Positions 51,601 through 57,511 of a stretch of DNA of 59,723 bases are shown here, piece by piece (positions within the stretch are counted from its first letter, which is position 1; the number at the start of each line of letters is the position of its first letter). Source of the DNA: a virus; the IMG/VR virus record IMGVR_UViG_3300042372_000620, positions 1 through 59,723 of that record; one strand, written 5' to 3'. The notes beneath the pieces were generated by a model, which worked only from the letters and a program-made list of their open reading frames with translations, was not told where the DNA came from and searched no databases. The translations under genes and the position numbers were made by a program.

Positions 51601-53956
51601 AACCCTGTTCACCTTGATCACCTTGAAAACCTTGTTCTCCTTGGCCACCTTGATCTCCCTGATTTCCTTGTGAACCTTGATCGCCTTGCGAACCCTGTTC
51701 TCCTTGATCACCTTGGTCACCTTGGTCACCTTGATTTCCTTGTGATCCTTGTGATCCTTGATTACCCTGTGATCCTTGATAACCTTGTGAGCCTTGGTTC
51801 CCTTGAAAACCCTGATAGCCTTGCGAACCAACAAGACCAATAGACAGAGTAACAAAATCTTCGTTATTTATTACTCCGTATGTACTAACTAGTGTCACAT
51901 TAAATATTACATAACTTCCATCTACAGTATCATTTGTTGCAGTACCATCTACGCAAGAAGTTATTTGATAAGTAACATATGTTGAAGGATTGGCTTGATG
52001 GGTTAAAGTTAAATAACCACTCTGAATACTTAAAAATAAATCATGTAGGGTAGTATTTATTCCGTATGGATTATCATCTACTTTAACCTGAGTAGCCGAA
52101 GTAAAAGGATCAGCATTAAAACTTATATAGTCATTAGTAGGATCAAGATCTGTAAGAGTTGTTGTATTTACCTTGTATGTCCAAGACAATGCAGCAATTC
52201 CACGCTCGCCTTGATCTCCCTGATTTCCTTGCGAGCCTTGTTCGCCTTGCCAACCTTGATAACCTTGTTCCCCTTGTGATCCTTGATTACCCTGTTCTCC
52301 TTGATTACCTTGATCTCCTTGATTTCCCTGTTCACCTTGTTCTCCTTGAAAACCTTGGTCGCCTTGATCTCCTTGATCACCCTGATTTCCTTGTGAGCCT
52401 TGTTGACCTTGTTCTCCTTGAAATCCTTGGTCGCCTTGATTTCCTTGAAATCCTTGTTCACCCTGCAATCCTTGGTCGCCCTGCGATCCTTGGTCGCCTT
52501 GATTTCCCTGTGATCCTTGATCTCCTTGTAAACCTTGTTCACCTTGAAAACCCTGATCACCCTGATCACCCTGTTCTCCTTGAAATCCTTGTGAACCTTG
52601 ATCTCCTTGATCTCCCTGATTACCTTGTTCGCCTTGGAAACCTTGTTCTCCCTGATTACCTTGAAAGCCCTGTTCTCCTTGAAATCCTTGATTGCCTTGT
52701 AAGCCTTGGTCACCTTGAAAACCTTGGTGACCTTGTAAACCTTGATCACCCTGATTTCCTTGAAAACCTTGTTCTCCTTGAAACCCTTGATGTCCTTGGT
52801 TTCCTTGTTGTCCTTGGTAACCTTGATTACCTTGCTCACCAACTTTTCCTGCAAGACAAATTGAAAGAGTGTCGTATGTTTTAAATCCAGGACTTGAAGA
52901 ATGCGTAACAACTGCAACTATATTCCCTGTTGTGGGATTATAGGAAGTTATTCGCATGTACTGTATAACATTATCAGTTGGTGCGTATACAGACAGTGTT
53001 TGTCCAGCACCAAATGATAAACCTGTTGCTATAGGACTTTGATAATAATTTTCACCAACTGTTTGAAAATAATATTCGCCTGTGTTTTGCGTAGTGCAAA
53101 TTAAAGGTGTTGTACCTTGAAAACCCTGATCACCCTGTGATCCTTGGTCACCCTGATTGCCTTGATAACCCTGTTCACCTTGATTTCCTTGTTCCCCTTG
53201 AAAACCTTGTTCGCCTTGGTGTCCTTGTAAGCCTTGTAAGCCTTGTAAGCCTTGTAAGCCTTGTTCACCTTGCAATCCTTGATCGCCTTGATCTCCCTGT
53301 GATCCTTGATTGCCCTGTTCACCTTGAAAACCTTGTCTTCCTTGAAACCCTTGATGACCTTGATCACCCTGTTCTCCCTGATGGCCTTGAAAACCTTGTC
53401 TTCCTTGAAAGCCTTGATGGCCTTGCCAACCTTGATCTCCCTGATGACCTTGAAACCCTTGTCTTCCTTGAAAACCTTGGTTTCCTTGTAAACCTTGTAA
53501 CCCTTGCCTTCCTTGAAATCCTTGTGATCCTTGTGATCCATTTGTTCCTTTTTCAGCAAAAATTGTCCACCAACTATTTTCCGCAGGGGTAACTCCGTCA
53601 ATAGTTGATATGCAAATCCAAGACGAACCACCATATGTAACCACATCATTTACATAATATTGTGAACTAGGGTTATAGGCTCCACGAAAAGTAAGCCCAA
53701 CACCAATAGACCCTTGATTACCTTGGTCACCTTGATCTCCTTGTAGACCTTGTTCACCCATTTGTCCTTGATGTCCTTGAACACCAATCATTCCTTGTAA
53801 GCCTTGGGAACCTTGAAAACCCTGTTGACCTTGCGATCCAAGAAGATCTGATGTGATAAAATTTTCACCATCAAAAAAAACGGCTTGTCCAGAGGCTGGT
53901 ACTCCAGAAAAGTCGTCTTGATCTTGTATTCTTGTTATGTTTCTTTGGAAATGCAT
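45647..53956 (-). CDS. Giant collagen-like fibre protein with embedded binding domains and collar tip (2769 aa)
   Basis: ATG 53956 follows GGAG. Long Gly-x-Gln collagen-like segments (about 40-80, 132-285, 372-590, 709-840 and so on to about 2400) are interrupted by folded domains. CBM5/12-like modules lie near 80-132, 840-889 and 1931-1986 (Y-x(2-3)-D-[VIA]-[VA]-T-Y-x-G-x-x-[WL]). Two beta domains sharing a V-x(2)-D-D-N-P core are near 590-709 and 1627-1756. A D-R-I-L-V-K-N-Q fibre domain spans about 1090-1241, and a C1q/TNF-like jelly roll about 1246-1407. Near 2403-2566 is a beta region, and 2567-2769 is a tail-collar domain with H-T-H-P...H-S-H sites. At about 0.29 nm per residue, the helical parts alone would span several hundred nanometres. 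Likely a long trimeric adhesive fibre. Confidence 0.85.
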   Translation of the reverse strand: MHFQRNITRIQDQDDFSGVPASGQAVFFDGENFITSDLLGSQGQQGFQGSQGLQGMIGVQGHQGQMGEQGLQGDQGDQGNQGSIGVGLTFRGAYNPSSQYYVNDVVTYGGSSWICISTIDGVTPAENSWWTIFAEKGTNGSQGSQGFQGRQGLQGLQGNQGFQGRQGFQGHQGDQGWQGHQGFQGRQGFQGHQGEQGDQGHQGFQGRQGFQGEQGNQGSQGDQGDQGLQGEQGLQGLQGLQGLQGHQGEQGFQGEQGNQGEQGYQGNQGDQGSQGDQGFQGTTPLICTTQNTGEYYFQTVGENYYQSPIATGLSFGAGQTLSVYAPTDNVIQYMRITSYNPTTGNIVAVVTHSSSPGFKTYDTLSICLAGKVGEQGNQGYQGQQGNQGHQGFQGEQGFQGNQGDQGLQGHQGFQGDQGLQGNQGFQGEQGFQGNQGEQGFQGEQGNQGDQGDQGSQGFQGEQGDQGDQGFQGEQGLQGDQGSQGNQGDQGSQGDQGLQGEQGFQGNQGDQGFQGEQGQQGSQGNQGDQGDQGDQGFQGEQGEQGNQGDQGNQGEQGNQGSQGEQGYQGWQGEQGSQGNQGDQGERGIAALSWTYKVNTTTLTDLDPTNDYISFNADPFTSATQVKVDDNPYGINTTLHDLFLSIQSGYLTLTHQANPSTYVTYQITSCVDGTATNDTVDGSYVIFNVTLVSTYGVINNEDFVTLSIGLVGSQGYQGFQGNQGSQGYQGSQGNQGSQGSQGNQGDQGDQGDQGEQGSQGDQGSQGNQGDQGGQGEQGFQGDQGEQGFQGDQGSQGNQGLQGEQGNQGNQGFQGEQGFQGNQGYQGWQGEQGSQGNQGSDALWNFTGAYSGGASYAIGDIATYLGQTWYRIHSNGGNLGDTPSEGTFWTLIAQKGDQGQQGLQGNQGDQGFQGDQGFQGNQGDQGFQGEQGLQGDQGYQGFQGEQGFQGEQGNQGDQGLQGFQGEQGNQGFQGLQGSQGDQGFQGEQGFQGNQGHQGFQGEQGEQGIQGHQGFQGYQGEQGIQGDQGYQGFQGEQGFQGEQGFQGEQGNQGDQGFQGNQGDQGSQGDQGYQGYQGEQGYQGDQGYQGVQGPKNTENAHTSARLATTTALNNSPTYTAGSADASNGTGVGAYIQATTNGALSVDSVAVAVGDRILVKNQSDARQNGIYTVDATGGPSALYKLIRATDFDNHIAAQVEYGDYLFIVAGTVNNNTSSLQNSVGSNVDGSIRIGTDDITFTQVGGIGPQGYQGVTGAGGALGYYGSFYSDLTQTAASTATAYAMTFNNTPDANGVSIQSNSQIKVAHPGTYDLQFSAQLYYSGGGGNGQTVQIWFKLNGVDVADSATKVNVTSNNPFNVAAWDYLFTTTSANEYIEIMWSTDNTNIQLLRNTSTSPAPAIPSVIATVMQVMYTQVGPQGNQGLQGLQGSQGNQGLQGHQGLQGLKGDQGYQGNQGLQGHQGIQGHQGVQGYQGYQGILGEQGFQGHQGNQGIQGHQGEQGFQGHQGEQGEQGFQGEQGFQGNQGDQGDQGFQGEQGQQGHQGNQGDQGFQGNQGDQGFQGEQGFQGNQGEQGFQGFQGDQGNQGSQGEQGSQGDQGFQGEHGNQGDQGSQGDQGLQGDQGNYGNQGDQGYQGATGSFGGVTVEYKIDTNNYFINDPGDNYIRFNNASLASATHVIIDDNPNNANIDLSLFLATISASTSTMKGHFKLSKKNDSTVFALYTISNSSEQEPSFFDVTISYLSGSGSFSNDDEVLLTFARTGDKGDTGYQGYQGYQGEQGQQGYQGINRGVYTASPTAPLSPTAGDLWIDTSTGIFYIYVVDTDSSQWVQFVGAKGEQGFQGAGFQGSQGTQGTQGVQGNQGEQGFQGAGFQGFQGEQGEQGLQGFQGEQGDQGGIGSQGDQGYQGEQGYQGQQGFQGNQGYQGEQGNQGYQGYQGYQGDVPYTYTGTWSALTTYVLNDAATYQGSLYQLTNVGSWSLGATPPNNGWTLLVQKGNQGDQGNQGEQGFQGNQGFQGYQGEQGYQGEQGNQGEQGNQGYQGYQGDLGLQGSQGVQGDQGEQGYQGDQGYQGEIGYQGDQGYQGDQGDQGYQGDQGYQGFQGEQGNQGLQGDQGFQGNQGEQGEQGEQGNQGEQGYQGIRGYQGFQGDQGNQGDQGEQGDQGFQGNQGFQGNQGYQGEQGDQGNQGYQGYQGYQGTSGSGVTIQGSETWENIFNNETAGASLGDMWIVTNVNQGTATQACPNPTGGTASIGDGLIYTGSSPVYWQNVSLVRGPQGFQGILGSQGSQGSQGVQGSIGSQGNQGNQGIQGSVGPQGNQGNQGRQGITGSQGFQGNQGNQGFQGTVGTIGSQGNQGLQGDQGFQGRQGFQGILGNQGYQGNQGLSGGTGSQGSAGNNGNQGFQGNQGNQGNQGFQSSGSVTSVSLSAPAIFNVSGSPVINAGTFTVTFVNQSGNTVLASPNGSTGVPSFRSLVPADIPTLNQNTTGVATTAINISGGSIGGIPYQSGTSSTAILAAGTSDQVLKSNGSSAPSWINQSSITAGGLSTTLAVGSGGTGLTSAGTSGNVLTSNGSTWTSSPAVSSNPTGSIIAFAGTTAPAGWLLCDGTNTYSRTTYAALFTVIGTTYSAGNGSTFGVPDLRGRTIIGVGTGVGLTNRGLAVKIGTETVTLNSSQIPAHTHPNAVYGGSTGGMSANQVHSHSAVWVAGGGQIGRGAYGFANLGGGYQGRLIVSGGSEYGQYCTVGDSPSIDHTHTFTPYISNANNTGGGYSHDNMQPSIALNYIIKT
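46760..53860. repeat. Interrupted collagen-like DNA repeats, giant fibre
   Basis: Imperfect 9-bp periodic repeats (plus-strand forms such as CCTTGATCACCTTGATTT) occupy most of this span between the folded domains listed for the giant fibre. Repeat unit order varies, and stretches are shared with the smaller fibre gene. Confidence 0.9.
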
Positions 53957-53975
53957 ATTTTATTTTCTCCAAAGA

Positions 53976-53986
53976 TAAATACACCA
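53976..53986 (-). promoter_or_regulatory. Recurrent GGTGTAT motif upstream of the giant fibre gene
   Basis: Minus-strand GGTGTATTTAT in the 34-base gap between the zinc-ribbon gene and the giant fibre, 24 bases before ATG 53956 and just upstream of the GGAG site. Confidence 0.5.
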
Positions 53987-53990
53987 TCTT

Positions 53991-54242
53991 TTAAGTAATG
54001 GCTGGCCACTTTTTAATGGGGCAATCTTGAGTAGCCCAACTAGCTTTTATCTTCAAGTTGCACCCACACTTTGTGCATGTCCAATTTGGGCTATCTTTAT
54101 TAACTTCTGGACATGTGTCACAAACATCAAGCCTAATTTTTAATTGCTCGTCTGAAACTTTTGGCATACCAGAAGCAACATGCTTAACAGCAGCCTTTGC
54201 AAAATTGGCAGCTTTTTCAAAAATATTAGGTTCTTTACTCAT
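53991..54242 (-). CDS. Small four-Cys zinc-ribbon protein
   Basis: An 83-residue protein, ATG 54242 after TTAAGGAGAG. The N-terminal helix is Ala/Lys-rich and followed by a ribbon with C-D-T-C-P near residue 41, then C-T-K-C-G-C-N-L-K-I-K-A, then D-C-P-I-K-K-W near the end. This C-x2-C-P...C-x2-C-G-C-x-L-K-x-K-A...C-P-x(2)-K-W pattern is a widespread small phage family (I associate it with DUF6171-type ribbons). Function unknown. It is the first gene after the capsid terminator. Confidence 0.75.
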   Translation of the reverse strand: MSKEPNIFEKAANFAKAAVKHVASGMPKVSDEQLKIRLDVCDTCPEVNKDSPNWTCTKCGCNLKIKASWATQDCPIKKWPAIT

Positions 54243-54280
54243 AGCACTCTCCTTAAGATTTTATCCTGTGCTATTGTATT

Positions 54281-54312
54281 AAAAAAAACGACCCCAGTAA
54301 ATACTGGAGTCG
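54281..54312. terminator. Terminator after the major capsid gene
   Basis: CGACCCCAGT (54289-54298) pairs with ACTGGAGTCG (54303-54312), with one G-T type mismatch, around a 4-base loop. Eight T follow on the minus strand, about 25 bases beyond the capsid stop. A-rich sequence also flanks the other side, so it could work on both strands. Confidence 0.85.
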
Positions 54313-54336
54313 CTATTTTTTTTAAAAAACATGGTC

Positions 54337-55329
54337 TTAGAGTTGACCAATTAGCACCCTACGGTTATCAAGAACAGCGAAGCCGTGTTCTCCGAAACCA
54401 TACATGCCCATTCTACGCTGACGATGGAAAGTTGGGTCTTCAAATACTTCGATATCCTGACGAACAGGCATAACAAAGCTATCTGATTTTTCAAGATCAA
54501 GACCAACAGCAATTTCCAATTTGCCGTCAGAAAAAGTTCCGCTAAGAACATTTTCATAGTAGTCATTGTAAGCTTGACCAACACCGAGTTCATCGATGTC
54601 GTGAAGGTTTACGCCAAAAACTTTGGTCAAACCATAGTCTTGACTTACGAAGATTTCACGCCTTGTGAAATCGTCAGCTTCACCAATATCCCAACTACGA
54701 ACATCTTCCATAGATTCTGGAGAGAGATATAGGTCAGTAAGCTTACCACGATTAATGGAAGTGCTATTACCACCACCATTCCTACGCATAGAGGTTTTCA
54801 TAAGAGCTACAAGCCTCTTGCTGAAAACGCCATCTGTGGCAGCAGCGTCATAAACGCCAATTCCACGACCTACACCAGCAGCGAGGATAGTGTGCCAGCC
54901 ATCGTTGTTCATTTTACGAACAAAGGAGGCTTCAAGAACTTGAAGAGCACGACCAACTAGATCCCAACGAGCATCCCTAGCATATCGCAAGGAGAAATCG
55001 ATAGAAGAACCAACTTCGAAAGTTGGAACCATTACGAAGTCACCTTCAACATGTCGTTCTGGAATCTTGCCCTGAGAAGGAATCGTATAAGCAACGAAAT
55101 CTTTTTCAGAACCAGGAGCAAGGAAATCTAATGGGAATTCAATAGATGTACCTGGCTGGAAATTGATAGGTTCAAAGATGCCACCAATGATGTCACCGTT
55201 GAGAACGCCTTGTCGCAAAGGAAGGGTTAGTGCCTTTGCAAGTTCGGCTTGAGCAGCAGTCGCATGTTCAAATTGATTGCTTCCAGACTGTTTAAGCAAT
55301 TCAATCATTTCGGGTGTTGGCTTTTTCAT
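54337..55329 (-). CDS. Major capsid protein (HK97-like fold)
   Basis: A 330-residue protein, ATG 55329 after AAGGAGAGATAAGAAC. After a short helical N-terminus comes a typical capsid order: P-I-N-F-x-P-G-T-S-I-E-F-P-L-D-F (N-arm/E-loop region), a helix with R-A-L-Q-V-L-E-A-S-F-V-R-K-M-N-N-D-G-W, a Gly-rich stretch (A-A-G-V-G-R-G-I), L-T-D-L-Y-L-S-P-E-S-M-E-D-V (spine helix region), D-Y-G-L-T-K-V-F-G-V-N-L, and an R-R-M-G-M-Y-G-F-G-E-H-G-F-A-V near the C-terminus. It follows the protease-scaffold and decoration genes and has its own terminator, as expected for the most abundant protein. Whether it is cleaved at the N-terminus cannot be seen. Confidence 0.85.
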   Translation of the reverse strand: MKKPTPEMIELLKQSGSNQFEHATAAQAELAKALTLPLRQGVLNGDIIGGIFEPINFQPGTSIEFPLDFLAPGSEKDFVAYTIPSQGKIPERHVEGDFVMVPTFEVGSSIDFSLRYARDARWDLVGRALQVLEASFVRKMNNDGWHTILAAGVGRGIGVYDAAATDGVFSKRLVALMKTSMRRNGGGNSTSINRGKLTDLYLSPESMEDVRSWDIGEADDFTRREIFVSQDYGLTKVFGVNLHDIDELGVGQAYNDYYENVLSGTFSDGKLEIAVGLDLEKSDSFVMPVRQDIEVFEDPTFHRQRRMGMYGFGEHGFAVLDNRRVLIGQL

Positions 55330-55346
55330 GTTCTTATCTCTCCTTA

Positions 55347-55817
55347 TTAGTTTGGAAGTTCAACATAAACTTTAACATAACCGTTTTCGTCTTTTGCACC
55401 AGCAAAAGTTCCAACTCTAGGAGTGGCAACTTCACCACCACTAGCGGAAACAGTTGGGGTTAACAAACCACTAACTGTCAAATAAGCCTTGTCACCAACG
55501 GTAGGGTTACCAGTTACTTTATCAGTAACAACATAACCTTTTCGAAGAAGTGGTGCTTTTTCGCCAATTACTTGTTCATCTTTGTGAAAGTTACGGTGAA
55601 CCCTTGTTTGATCAATGTCAACAAAGTTTGCCAAGCTAAGGCCAGCAACCTTATAGCCCGAAGGACTACCAGATAGATAGCTGCAAAGACCTGGGGTTAC
55701 AATGCCAGCACCAGAAGCAGCAGTTCCATAAATAAGAACTGTGCCTTTTTCGTGGACATCATTACAAACCAACGAAATGTCGGTTTCATTAATCAAGCGG
55801 TCTGGTTTAATTGCCAT
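55347..55817 (-). CDS. Capsid decoration-like protein
   Basis: A 156-residue protein, ATG 55817 after AAGGAGAGAAATCTA. Gly/Ala/Val-rich, with alternating strands in VLIYGTAASGAGIVTPGLCS and a C-terminal strand (VKVYVELPN). The phrase K-G-Y-V-V-T-D-K-V-T-G-N-P-T-V-G-D-K-A-Y-L is the typical middle of small decoration/stabilisation proteins of the DUF2190-like group, which bind capsid hexamers. It lies between scaffold and capsid genes, the usual decoration slot. The exact family is unproven. Confidence 0.7.
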   Translation of the reverse strand: MAIKPDRLINETDISLVCNDVHEKGTVLIYGTAASGAGIVTPGLCSYLSGSPSGYKVAGLSLANFVDIDQTRVHRNFHKDEQVIGEKAPLLRKGYVVTDKVTGNPTVGDKAYLTVSGLLTPTVSASGGEVATPRVGTFAGAKDENGYVKVYVELPN

Positions 55818-55830
55818 TAGATTTCTCTCC

Positions 55831-56475
55831 TTATGCTGTGGCGTGTTTGTCTAAACCAAAATACGAAGCAATTTGCGATGCTACTTGTCTGACTTCACTA
55901 GCCACCTCAGAAGTTGCAAGAGCAGCATCATTCTTAACTTCTGCGGTATCCAAAACGGAAATTGAGGCTTTACTAGCTGCTGGATCTTCTTCCATATTGT
56001 CTTCTTCTTGATTCTTCATATCCTTCTTTTCAGAAGGATCTTTAGTTTCAATTTCGACTTCTACTTCAGAACCAGCTTTTTTATACTCAGACATTTTTTT
56101 GTTCATGTACTCTGACTGATAGCTTACGCTTGAAGCAAAAGCTTCATCAGCAAGAGATTCTAAAGAGTTGACTACATTAATAGCCTCATCTTTATTCATG
56201 CCCATCTTTTCCATTACCATAGAAAGACGGTCATTTGCTTTTTTGTCTTTCTTCATAGTGCCAAGTTCATTGGACACAGCATCATAAGAAGTCTTGAGTT
56301 CTTCAAGCATCTTTTTAGCTTCTGCCAATTGATTGGCCATGTTTTCTTTTTCTTTGTTTAACATGCCAGATTCAGCATGAAAATCTTCAACTTTCTTATT
56401 GGCTTCAGCCAACGAAACATTGAGGTCTTCAAGTTGTTTTTGCATGTCCTCAAATTGATTCTCATTATCTTTCAT
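55831..56475 (-). CDS. Nested scaffold protein (internal start in the protease gene)
   Basis: In the same frame as the protease-scaffold, the codons for S-K-E-I-D-Q-M contain AAGGAG (56485-56490) followed by nine bases and ATG 56475. This gives a 214-residue product starting MKDNENQFEDMQKQLEDLNV, which is exactly the coiled-coil scaffold and C-terminal shell-binding part without the protease. The same trick is known for lambda C/Nu3 and many siphoviruses, where free scaffold is needed in great excess of protease. The ribosome site is stronger than that of the full-length gene. Confidence 0.75.
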   Translation of the reverse strand: MKDNENQFEDMQKQLEDLNVSLAEANKKVEDFHAESGMLNKEKENMANQLAEAKKMLEELKTSYDAVSNELGTMKKDKKANDRLSMVMEKMGMNKDEAINVVNSLESLADEAFASSVSYQSEYMNKKMSEYKKAGSEVEVEIETKDPSEKKDMKNQEEDNMEEDPAASKASISVLDTAEVKNDAALATSEVASEVRQVASQIASYFGLDKHATA

Positions 56476-57267
56476 TTGATCTATCTCCTTTGAAACTATA
56501 GTCTCACCTAAATGATACCCCGAATTTGATTTAAAAGCTTCTGTTTCTTGAAAAATAACACTTTCTGGATTAGCTGGCTTGCGAACAAGACCATTACCAG
56601 AGAATGTAATATTCTTTAACAGCCTACCAATTTTCATATCTTTATATACGCCATTACCGCCATAAGACCTAAGATATTTGGTTAAAAATGCTGTTTCTTC
56701 ATTTCTTGCTACAACTCTAGAATTTGCACCTTCGATTATTGCATAGTCAAAAGCGGTAAATAAAGCTTCCATTGAAACAAACCATTTCCCCTGCGAAATT
56801 TCAGAAAGAATCTCATTCATTCTTTGTTGTTTTTCTGCATCTTCCCAATATTTGTAAAGAACAGCAGATGTTGCAATGTGAAATTTAGAAGGCAGTTCGT
56901 CTATTGTGATACCGTCAGGTATTTTACTGCCATCAACATTAATTGCATTGCAAGATGTTATATGGCCGATTATTTGACTTTGATCATGCTCATAATTGAA
57001 AGGCTTATCTTCTGGACTAGTTCTTGCCACCCAAACTTCTGCACGATCAAAAACATCATCGTTTTTGTTCCAACCAGTTGTAACAAGAATAGATTTTAAA
57101 TAATGTAAATCTACTTGCCCTTTATTTTCAGCAATTGCTTTATAATCTGAAACCTCAAAAGGAATGCAGTCTTCTATTGCTACACAAGACGATATTGTAA
57201 GACTAGAAGAAATCTTGTCTTTTAAACCATCTTCTATTTCGGCTTTGTAAATAGCTATATTATTCAT
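55831..57267 (-). CDS. Prohead protease fused to scaffold
   Basis: A 478-residue protein. TTG 57282 is also in frame, but ATG 57267 with GAGG upstream is preferred. Residues 1-about 260 match the S78/U35-type prohead protease: a strand-rich start, F-N-Y-E-H-D-Q-S-Q-I-I-G-H (likely catalytic His94), and G-K-W-F-V-S-M-E-A (likely catalytic Ser165). Residues about 265-400 are a long Lys/Glu/Gln coiled coil with the layout of a scaffold, and the C-terminus ends in Ala/Ser-rich helices (VRQVASQIASYF) that could bind the capsid shell. The protease matures the head after assembly and removes scaffold. A strong internal start (see next entry) allows the scaffold to be made alone. Confidence 0.85.
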   Translation of the reverse strand: MNNIAIYKAEIEDGLKDKISSSLTISSCVAIEDCIPFEVSDYKAIAENKGQVDLHYLKSILVTTGWNKNDDVFDRAEVWVARTSPEDKPFNYEHDQSQIIGHITSCNAINVDGSKIPDGITIDELPSKFHIATSAVLYKYWEDAEKQQRMNEILSEISQGKWFVSMEALFTAFDYAIIEGANSRVVARNEETAFLTKYLRSYGGNGVYKDMKIGRLLKNITFSGNGLVRKPANPESVIFQETEAFKSNSGYHLGETIVSKEIDQMKDNENQFEDMQKQLEDLNVSLAEANKKVEDFHAESGMLNKEKENMANQLAEAKKMLEELKTSYDAVSNELGTMKKDKKANDRLSMVMEKMGMNKDEAINVVNSLESLADEAFASSVSYQSEYMNKKMSEYKKAGSEVEVEIETKDPSEKKDMKNQEEDNMEEDPAASKASISVLDTAEVKNDAALATSEVASEVRQVASQIASYFGLDKHATA

Positions 57268-57511
57268 TGTTCTGTACCTCAATAGCGTTTAAAAATTTCT
57301 TCAAAAATAAATCAGAATTTTTGTGTGATACTATTTCGCCATTTTTTATAGTTTGTCTTCCATCATCGCTCACAATTTCCATTGTGTATTTATAACTGTT
57401 AGTTATATCCCTATAAATAAATATTGAAAATATGTCTTCTATTTCAGAATTATTAAAATAAAATTCCAATTTAGATTTTTTAGTATCATAATTAACAATT
57501 ATTTTTGCCAT
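57260..57511 (-). CDS. Small hypothetical protein
   Basis: An 83-residue protein, ATG 57511 after TTTTAGGAGATTGTA, overlapping the next gene by 8 bases. Two short beta-like stretches (KIIVNYDTKKSKLEFYF and the SYKYTMEIVSDDGRQTI region) are followed by a charged helix (DLFLKKFLNAIEVQNN). No motif and no membrane segment. Its place between a GT-like gene and the protease suggests a head-assembly accessory, but there is no direct evidence. Its N-terminal codons overlap the end of the upstream gene by 20 bases. Confidence 0.7.
   Translation of the reverse strand: MAKIIVNYDTKKSKLEFYFNNSEIEDIFSIFIYRDITNSYKYTMEIVSDDGRQTIKNGEIVSHKNSDLFLKKFLNAIEVQNNE

Noticed and set aside
43984-53592. Long open frames rich in Leu/Asp or Ser/Thr on the + strand, and Lys/Ile-rich minus frames, within the fibre genes
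   Set aside because: They are shadows of the 9-bp periodic collagen-like repeat; low-complexity composition and no ribosome sites.
43984-53860. CRISPR-like array in the repeat region
   Set aside because: Repeats are in frame and 9-bp periodic with no unique spacers of constant length; they encode collagen-like protein.
54243-54288. T7-promoter-like TTAATACAATAGC next to the capsid terminator
   Set aside because: Match covers few positions, occurs once, and overlaps the terminator T-run.
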